DNA of 41,368 nt from Pseudomonas sp. R37(2017). GTDB taxonomy: Bacteria; Pseudomonadota; Gammaproteobacteria; Pseudomonadales; Pseudomonadaceae. Position 1 is the stretch's first letter; every line of letters begins with the position of its first letter. A model generated the notes under the pieces. The model did no database searches. It saw nothing but the letters and a program-made list of their open reading frames with translations, and was not told the origin of the DNA. Both the position numbers and the translations under genes were made by a program. Positions 35,850 through 41,368 of the stretch are shown in pieces. Location of the stretch: NCBI RefSeq assembly GCF_002113375.1, contig NZ_NEHO01000008.1, forward strand, positions 1 to 41,368, in the 5' to 3' direction.

Positions 35850-36590
35850 TTATCGGTTCAGCAGGGGTGCCAGCAATGCGCACATGCCGCGCCAGTGCGA
35901 ACCTTCCCAGTAAACCCGTTGGCAGGCGTCGCAGCGCAGGAAGTGCGAATAGAGAGTGCCGATGCGTGGCGGCACCAGCAGCCGAGCCAGTTCCGGGCTG
36001 ATCTCGTGCAGCGGCAGGTTGCAATGCAGGCACAGGCTGAAGGGCCGCGCGCTGCGTGCCAGGTCGAGGCGCTCGTACAGTTCGCGCAACTGCAGCGACG
36101 GTTTCAGGGCATGCACATAACAGCCGTGGCTGATGATTCGCCGCTTGAGCAGTTCGCGGTCGCGGGTCAGCACGATGCGCCCTTGCGTGGCGGCGATCTC
36201 GGCGATCTCGCCATCCTCGAAGCCATTGTCGTAGAGCGTGTCGAAGCCGCTCATGCGCAGCAGGCTGGCCAACCCGCCAAGGTGCGCATCAGCGACGAAA
36301 CGCAGCACCCGCAGGGGTTGCGCACGAACCTTCAGCAGCGGGCTGATGTCCAGCGCTTCGAACTTGGGATACACCGCCAGCCGGTCACTGTCGAGGATCA
36401 TCCGATTGAAGCTCACCGACTCGCCGTTGAGCAGCACCAGTTCGACCTCGGTGTGCGGCACCCCGAGCGCCTCGATCATGTGCTTGATCGTCGCCCCTTG
36501 CGCGCACTCGCAGGTGAAGGATTGCCGCCGCCGTTCGGCCGGCAGGAAATCGTTGAGTTCCTCATAGAAGCGGAAAGTTGCACTGGTCAT
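35850..36590 (-). CDS. Mut7-C RNase domain protein with ubiquitin-like N-terminus
   Basis: The 246-residue protein has a MoaD/ubiquitin-like N-terminal half (residues ~1-85, TFRFYEELNDFLPAERRR to NGESVSFNRMI) and the Mut7-C domain (~95-245) with RFVADAHLGGLASLLRM and, near the end, two CxxC pairs (CLHCN, CDAC) that probably bind zinc. The family is predicted to cleave RNA. The ATG at 36590 fits the family length; an upstream in-frame start at 36749 adds residues within the adenosine kinase gene and is rejected. Confidence 0.85.
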   Translation of the reverse strand: MTSATFRFYEELNDFLPAERRRQSFTCECAQGATIKHMIEALGVPHTEVELVLLNGESVSFNRMILDSDRLAVYPKFEALDISPLLKVRAQPLRVLRFVADAHLGGLASLLRMSGFDTLYDNGFEDGEIAEIAATQGRIVLTRDRELLKRRIISHGCYVHALKPSLQLRELYERLDLARSARPFSLCLHCNLPLHEISPELARLLVPPRIGTLYSHFLRCDACQRVYWEGSHWRGMCALLAPLLNR

Positions 36591-36663
36591 GCTTGACAGT
36601 ATGGCAGGGCTGCAGGGTCTGCGCGTCTGGTCCGGACACTCTGCGCAGGCCCCGCTCTGCAAC

Positions 36664-37149
36664 TCACTGCTTGTAGCCGATCTGCCGCAACAGATTCTTG
36701 CGCCACTGGACGTCGTTATCGTCTTCAATGCCTTGGGTAGGGAAGCCATCCACTACGCCCAGAATGGCTCGCCCTTGGCTCGTCTCGGCGAGAATCACTT
36801 CTGTTGGGTTGGCGGTTGCACAAAAAATGCGGCATACCTCTGGCACCATTTTGATGGCGTTCAGCACGTTCAGCGGATAGAAACCGTCGCCCAGGAAAAT
36901 GATGAAACTGTGACCCGCGGCGATTTCTTTCGCATTGTCCTGTGCCAGCTTGATCATCGAGGCATCGGTGCCAGACCATCGCACCAGGCATTGGCCAGAG
37001 GCTTCACAAAAGGCCACGCCAAACTGGATGCCTGGCACGGCATTGACCAGCGCTTCGTGGATGTCCTCGACGGATTTGATGAAGTGCGTCTGGCCCAGAA
37101 TGAAGTTCGTCAATTCAGGCTTATCGATTTTCAACGTGATGAGTTGCAT
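36664..37149 (-). CDS. Adenosine-specific kinase family protein
   Basis: The 161-residue product matches the compact family known as adenosine-specific kinase (PF04008), with GVAFCEASGQCLVRWSG, GHSFIIFLGDGFYPLNVLNAIK and RAILGVVDGF. Members occur in archaea and bacteria and have been described from structural studies as adenosine-binding; the physiological role is unclear. AAGGAGG precedes the ATG. It is separated from the LuxR gene by 60 bp on the same strand. Confidence 0.85.
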   Translation of the reverse strand: MQLITLKIDKPELTNFILGQTHFIKSVEDIHEALVNAVPGIQFGVAFCEASGQCLVRWSGTDASMIKLAQDNAKEIAAGHSFIIFLGDGFYPLNVLNAIKMVPEVCRIFCATANPTEVILAETSQGRAILGVVDGFPTQGIEDDNDVQWRKNLLRQIGYKQ

Positions 37150-37209
37150 TTCAAACGCCTCCTTTCACGATGTTGCTGACAGGGTCCGGCAACAAACCAG
37201 GCACAGCCC

Positions 37210-37875
37210 TCAGTCGCCTGTGGAAAGCCCATGCTTGTGTGCGTAGGCGTATAGATCCACGCGGTTCGTCAGGCCCAGCTTGCTGTAGATCGAGGTCAAA
37301 TGGTTGCGCAGCGTGTGCTCGCTGATGTGCAGCTTCTCGGCCACCAACTTGCCAGGGGCAGAGGGGTCTCTGGCCAACGATGCAATGGTTTGCTGTTCGC
37401 GGCGCGTCAGCTTGGCGATTTTGTGTTGCTCCGGGTCAGAATCGCGCTCGGTTTTCTTGCGCGCCAGTTCAAGGAAGATACGGCTGGTCGCATTGCGGTC
37501 AATCCACAGTTCGCCTTCATGCACTTTTTCTATGGCTTTGAGCAATATCGAGGCCGATGCCGACTCCCGCTTATCCACCACGCCACGTGCACCCGCCAGC
37601 ACCGCACTGTCATGCAGTGCCGAGTCACTCGACCCTGTCACTACCAGAATCTTGGCTTTGGTCCGGCTGTGCAGGTCGGCCAGCGACTCGATACAGTCCT
37701 CGCTGTCCAGGTCCAGTACCACCACATCCGGTGCGTATTGGTGCAGCGAAAGCAGGTATTGCGCCACCGACGCTGTCGAACCCGCCAGCGCCAACCTCGG
37801 TTGAGCGCTTTCGACCAGACGCTCAAGGCCCCAGGCCACGAGCGGTAGAGCGACTAACAGGACTTGAATTGGCAT
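37210..37875 (-). CDS. LuxR/NarL-type response regulator with degenerate receiver
   Basis: The 221-residue protein has a receiver-like domain (D55 in VVVLDLD, T80, K102) and a C-terminal LuxR HTH (LTRREQQTIASLA to TLRNHLTSIYSKLGLTNRVDLYAYA). The acidic pair that normally follows the first strand (xxVDDH) is replaced by ALP (residues 9-11), so Mg-dependent phosphorylation may be impaired. No sensor kinase is encoded beside it. It is divergent from the PilZ gene (200 bp apart), and the target could be the PilZ/adhesin unit. Confidence 0.88.
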   Translation of the reverse strand: MPIQVLLVALPLVAWGLERLVESAQPRLALAGSTASVAQYLLSLHQYAPDVVVLDLDSEDCIESLADLHSRTKAKILVVTGSSDSALHDSAVLAGARGVVDKRESASASILLKAIEKVHEGELWIDRNATSRIFLELARKKTERDSDPEQHKIAKLTRREQQTIASLARDPSAPGKLVAEKLHISEHTLRNHLTSIYSKLGLTNRVDLYAYAHKHGLSTGD

Positions 37876-38078
37876 GCGGCTCGCTGCCTCTTTAGGCGGG
37901 TTGTGTTAGCTGATGATGATAGCAATCGTTGCTGCCTGTCGCCTTTTTCCATAACGCATCAGGCAACCCCTCCCATGACATTTGTCCTATGAAAGCACGG
38001 TTTTACGGCTGATTGACTCCTAGAAAAAAGGGATAGCGCGCTCATGTAGAAAACAGCAGTCGTTTTTAGACTGCCGCC

Positions 38079-38366
38079 ATGAAAGACGCACACCGAATTG
38101 AGCCCCGTGAACAAGTCACCCTGTCGCTGCAACTGATCGGCGGGGGTAGCGGTGTCACCCGTGACATCAGCGCCTCCGGTTTGTATTTCGAAACCGATTA
38201 CGAGCAGCAGGTGGGTAGCGTTATTGACTTCGAGATCGAACTCGACACTCCCGGCGGCCCCATGAAGTTCAAGGCGCAAGGACAAATCGTGCGTATTGAA
38301 CCGCAGGGCGGCAGGACCGGGGTGGGCGTGAAGTTGCTGGCCAGCCGGCTGGTACCGATGGATTGA
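38079..38366 (+). CDS. PilZ domain c-di-GMP-binding protein
   Basis: The 95-residue protein is a single PilZ domain with both c-di-GMP motifs: RxxxR (R6-IEP-R10) and DxSxxG (D29-ISAS-G34). The rest forms the expected beta barrel (GSVIDFEIEL, KAQGQIVRIEP). It lies 89 bp upstream of the adhesin gene on the same strand, so c-di-GMP may control adhesin production, export or assembly. The ribosome site is weak. Confidence 0.9.
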   Translation: MKDAHRIEPREQVTLSLQLIGGGSGVTRDISASGLYFETDYEQQVGSVIDFEIELDTPGGPMKFKAQGQIVRIEPQGGRTGVGVKLLASRLVPMD

Positions 38367-38455
38367 TGTGTTCGTGGTTGGAGGAAGAATCGACTTGTGG
38401 CTGATAGCGGCCCACAGCGGTTTTTCACTCAGGGTGACACTCTAGGGAGAAAGAC

Positions 38456-41368
38456 ATGGCTAGCACTACAACTACCAGCGGCGGGACCGTTACCTCGTTT
38501 TCCAACACGCCGCAGGCGAAGGACGACGTCTTCACAACCACTGAAAATCTGCAGGGGATCATGTATTGGGACGTCATGTCCAATGACCTCGGCGGTAACG
38601 CGAAGACACTCTGGTCAATCGACAACGCGGACAGTCTTTCTGCTACCACCAAGACTTATGCTCCGGCCGACCTTCTGACCCAGGATACGGCGCGGGCCGA
38701 GGCGACGAGCTCTGACACCAGTTTGAATGGTGCAAAGATCTGGATCACCTCGGACGGTAAGGTCGGCTACGACGCCGCTACCTTCACCTCTGCTTTCAAG
38801 GCACAACTCCAGGCGCTTGCTACTGGCGAGCTTCTGACGGACAGCTTTACCTATGCGATACGTCTCGGCAACGGAACGCTCAGTTGGGCCACCGCGACCG
38901 TGCAGTTTTCGGGCGTGAATGATGGTGTGACAATCAGCCTCGGCGCGCAGGCCGGCATCGTGACCGAGGATGCCGATACCACTGCGAACACGACCGACTC
39001 GCTGACGACCAGCGGCACGATTGCCTTCAACGACATCGACCTGAGTGACACGCACACAGCGACGTTCGCGGCGGCGCAGGGCAACACTACTCATCTTGGT
39101 ACGTTCGTGCTCTCGCCGGTAAGCGAAGCTGCGAATGCGGCCGACGGATCGGTGCAATGGACGTACAACCTGAGCAATGCGGCGGCGCAGTACCTGGCCC
39201 ACGGACAGACAGTCACCGAAACCTACCTGGTCACTATCAGTGATGGTCATGGTTCGTCGGCAACGCAGAATGTGACTATCACTATCACCGGCACCAATGA
39301 CGGACCAACGGTGTCGGCGGCAGAACTCGAAAACGGTGCGGTGACCGAGGACGGCACCACGGTGGCCGGCGGCAGTTTCGCCTTCGGCGACGTGGACCTG
39401 GCCGATGACGCCCATGTGACCAGCGTGAGCGCGCCATCCGGTGCGCTGGGTACGCTGGTGGCCAATGTCAGCGACGAGAGCACCGGCGACGCGGCGGGCA
39501 CCGTGGGCTGGACCTATACGCTGAACAACAGCGCGGCGCAGTACCTGGCTGAGGGCCAGACCAAGACCGAAGTGTTCACGGTGACGCTGACTGACGATTT
39601 CGGGGCGACGGTGACCAAGGCCGTGACGATCACCATCACCGGCAGCAACGACGCACCGGTGCTCAGTTTTGCCACCGGTAACGATGCCGGTGCGGTGCAG
39701 GAAGACACCGCGCTCAGCGTCAGCGGTCAGTTCAGTTCGACCGACATCGATCACGATGCCACTGCCACTTGGAGTATTGCCGGGTCAAATACGGGCACCT
39801 ACGGCTCGATTGCCGTGGACAACAGCGGCCAATGGACCTACACCCTGGCCAATGGCAGCGACGGCGTTGCCAGTGCCGTGCAGTCGTTGAAGGCAGGCGA
39901 GAGCCACAACGAAGTGTTCAGTGTGCAGGTCAGCGATGGCCTCGGTGGCGTCGATACCCAGCTGGTGACGATTACCGTCACCGGCAGCAACGACGCACCG
40001 GTGCTCAGTTTTGCTACCGGCAATGATGCCGGTGCCGTGCAGGAGGACACCACCCTCAGCGTCAGCGGCCAGTTCAGCTCGACCGATATCGATCACGATG
40101 CCACGGCGACCTGGAGTATTGCCGGGGCAAATATCGGCACCTACGGTTCGATCGCCGTGAACAACAGCGGCCAGTGGACCTACACCCTGGCCAATGGCAC
40201 CGACGGCGTTGCCAGTGCCGTGCAATCGCTGAAGGCCGGCGAGAGTCACAACGAGGTGTTTACGGTGCAGGTCAGCGATGGCCTGGGCGGCGTCGATACC
40301 CAGCTGGTGACCATCACCGTCACCGGCAGCAACGACGCGCCGGTGCTCAGTTTCGCCACCGGCAACGATGCCGGTGCCGTGCAGGAAGACACCACCCTCA
40401 GCGTCAGCGGCCAGTTCAGCTCGACCGATATCGATCACGATGCCACTGCCACTTGGAGTATTGCCGGGTCAAATACCGGCATCTACGGTTCGATCGCCGT
40501 AAACAACAGCGGTCAATGGACTTACACCCTGGCCAACGGCACCGATGGCGTTGCCAGTGCCGTGCAATCGCTGAAGGCCGGCGAGAGTCACAACGAGGTG
40601 TTTACGGTGCAGGTCAGCGACGGCCTCGGCGGCGTCGACACCCAGCTGGTGACCGTCACCGTCACTGGCAGCAATGACGCACCGGTGCTCAGTTTTGCCA
40701 CCGGCAACGATGCCGGTGCCGTGCAGGAGGACACCACCCTCAGCGTCAGCGGCCAGTTCAGCTCGACCGACATCGATCACGACGCCACGGCGACCTGGAG
40801 CATCAATGGCGCGTCCACCGGCACCTACGGTTCGATCGCCGTCGACACCAGCGGCCAATGGACCTACACCCTGGCCAACGGCAGCGACGGCGTTGCCAGT
40901 GCGGTGCAATCGCTGAAGGCCGGCGAGAGTCACAACGAGGTGTTCACGGTGCAGGTCAGCGACGGCCTCGGTGGCGTGGATACCCAGCTGGTGACCGTCA
41001 CCGTCACCGGCAGCAACGACGCACCGGTGCTCAGTTTCGCCACCGGCAATGATGTTGGCACCGTGCAGGAAGACACCACCCTCAGCGTGACTGGCCAGTT
41101 CAGCTCGACCGACATCGATCACGATGCCACGGCGACCTGGAGCATCAATGGCGCGTCCACCGGCACCTACGGTTCGATCGCCGTGAACACCAGCGGCCAG
41201 TGGACTTACACCCTGGCCAATGGCAGCGACGGCGTTGCCAGTGCGGTGCAATCGCTGAAGGCCGGCGAGAGTCACAACGAGGTGTTTACGGTGCAGGTCA
41301 GCGACGGCCTCGGCGGCGTCGACACCCAGCTGGTGACCGTCACCGTCACTGGCAGCAATGACGCACCC
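38456..41368 (+). CDS. Giant VCBS-repeat adhesin, 5' part (971 codons, no stop in window)
   Basis: The frame runs from the ATG at 38456 (after AGGGAGA) to the right edge without a stop. There is no signal peptide, as expected for a type I secreted RTX/BapA-type adhesin with a C-terminal secretion signal. Residues 1-~150 are an N-terminal segment (starting MASTTTTSGG, with FDVMSNDLGG-like sequence); two diverged VCBS units follow (~170-395, starting VTEDADTT and VTEDGTT), then near-identical 114-residue units from codon ~396 with VQEDTxLSVSGQFSSTDIDHDATATW and ending in VT(I/V)TVTGSNDAP. No LapA-type N-terminal retention module is recognisable. The adhesin is likely to act in biofilm formation. 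Confidence 0.88.
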   Translation, partial: MASTTTTSGGTVTSFSNTPQAKDDVFTTTENLQGIMYWDVMSNDLGGNAKTLWSIDNADSLSATTKTYAPADLLTQDTARAEATSSDTSLNGAKIWITSDGKVGYDAATFTSAFKAQLQALATGELLTDSFTYAIRLGNGTLSWATATVQFSGVNDGVTISLGAQAGIVTEDADTTANTTDSLTTSGTIAFNDIDLSDTHTATFAAAQGNTTHLGTFVLSPVSEAANAADGSVQWTYNLSNAAAQYLAHGQTVTETYLVTISDGHGSSATQNVTITITGTNDGPTVSAAELENGAVTEDGTTVAGGSFAFGDVDLADDAHVTSVSAPSGALGTLVANVSDESTGDAAGTVGWTYTLNNSAAQYLAEGQTKTEVFTVTLTDDFGATVTKAVTITITGSNDAPVLSFATGNDAGAVQEDTALSVSGQFSSTDIDHDATATWSIAGSNTGTYGSIAVDNSGQWTYTLANGSDGVASAVQSLKAGESHNEVFSVQVSDGLGGVDTQLVTITVTGSNDAPVLSFATGNDAGAVQEDTTLSVSGQFSSTDIDHDATATWSIAGANIGTYGSIAVNNSGQWTYTLANGTDGVASAVQSLKAGESHNEVFTVQVSDGLGGVDTQLVTITVTGSNDAPVLSFATGNDAGAVQEDTTLSVSGQFSSTDIDHDATATWSIAGSNTGIYGSIAVNNSGQWTYTLANGTDGVASAVQSLKAGESHNEVFTVQVSDGLGGVDTQLVTVTVTGSNDAPVLSFATGNDAGAVQEDTTLSVSGQFSSTDIDHDATATWSINGASTGTYGSIAVDTSGQWTYTLANGSDGVASAVQSLKAGESHNEVFTVQVSDGLGGVDTQLVTVTVTGSNDAPVLSFATGNDVGTVQEDTTLSVTGQFSSTDIDHDATATWSINGASTGTYGSIAVNTSGQWTYTLANGSDGVASAVQSLKAGESHNEVFTVQVSDGLGGVDTQLVTVTVTGSNDAP
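39641..41350 (+). repeat. Five tandem 342-bp VCBS repeats
   Basis: The sequence GGCAGCAA(C/T)GACGCACC recurs at 39641, 39983, 40325, 40667, 41009 and 41351, so the period is exactly 342 bp (114 residues). Five whole units and the start of a sixth are present. They differ at few places (for example GSNTGTYG/GANIGTYG/GASTGTYG, and Ser/Thr before DGVAS), with the units closer to one another than to the two preceding VCBS modules. Confidence 0.95.

Noticed and set aside
33501..36596. 1031-codon open frame on the plus strand opposite the TonB receptor and Mut7-C genes
   Set aside because: It runs through two well-supported minus-strand genes, including their gap, and is Val/Ala/Gln-rich without any motif.
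38456..38900. LapA-type N-terminal retention module in the adhesin
   Set aside because: I see no matching sequence or di-alanine cleavage site in the first ~150 residues, although a diverged one cannot be excluded by eye.
39641..41350. Regular repeats as a possible CRISPR or satellite array
   Set aside because: The units are 342 bp, in frame and encode VCBS modules without spacers.

Overview
The window looks like a chromosomal segment of a Pseudomonas of the fluorescens/putida type. The basis is high GC by eye, three paired REP elements of the pseudomonad GTAGGAGCGAGC type, close packing of amino-acid ABC transporters, and gene families common in that genus (DUF6502, DUF5666, DUF3300/DUF2950, DUF1704, adenosine-specific kinase, PilZ plus a VCBS adhesin). 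There are no rRNA, tRNA, phage, IS or CRISPR features. The assignment rests on reading translations, motifs and repeats by eye; no database search was run.

Layout. (1) 1-6500 is a low-complexity envelope region: the 3' end of a Gly/His-rich secreted protein with a 12-residue tandem repeat; a coupled pair of a DUF6502 protein with an HTH-like segment and a DUF5666 exported protein with several repeat tracts; an outer-membrane-type protein; a second Gly/His-rich exported protein that ends in 11-residue Ala-rich helical repeats; then, on the minus strand, a PtrA-like small periplasmic protein and a multi-pass membrane protein. (2) 6499-7208 is a gene-free stretch. (3) 7209-11706 holds a PuuE-type polysaccharide deacetylase and a GNAT protein, a DCC thioredoxin-like protein, an EamA exporter whose C-terminus runs into a REPIN, and a divergent LysR regulator. 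(4) 11780-14656 is a large multicopper oxidase of the bacterial McoA-like type. (5) 14997-25765 is a long minus-strand catabolic region: two polar amino-acid ABC systems (one with a fused permease-ATPase), a 2OG-Fe(II) dioxygenase, a TIM-barrel isomerase/epimerase, a divergent SDR, an M14 deacylase and an RpiR regulator. (6) 26302-30202 holds DUF3300/DUF2950 and a DUF1704 (QEGLA) putative metallocarboxypeptidase. (7) 30248-33427 holds a LysR gene remnant and an EmrAB-type efflux operon with its MarR regulator. (8) 33615-37875 holds a TonB-dependent receptor, a Mut7-C protein, an adenosine-specific kinase family protein and a LuxR-type regulator. (9) 38079 to the end holds a PilZ protein and the 5' part of a giant VCBS-repeat adhesin with five near-identical 342-bp units.

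Most interesting signals. A GGG-N7-CCC palindrome with an AT-rich core occurs upstream of the DUF6502/DUF5666 operon, the second Gly-rich gene and the multicopper oxidase. Together with the HTH-like segment in the DUF6502 protein this suggests a small uncharacterised regulon joining repeat-rich secreted proteins to a copper oxidase. Other points of note are LEA-like 11-mers in a secreted bacterial protein, an SDR without the catalytic Tyr/Lys, a two-transporter catabolic cassette of unknown substrate, a REPIN-encoded protein tail, a probable ATT start codon for a LysR gene, and a LysR remnant.
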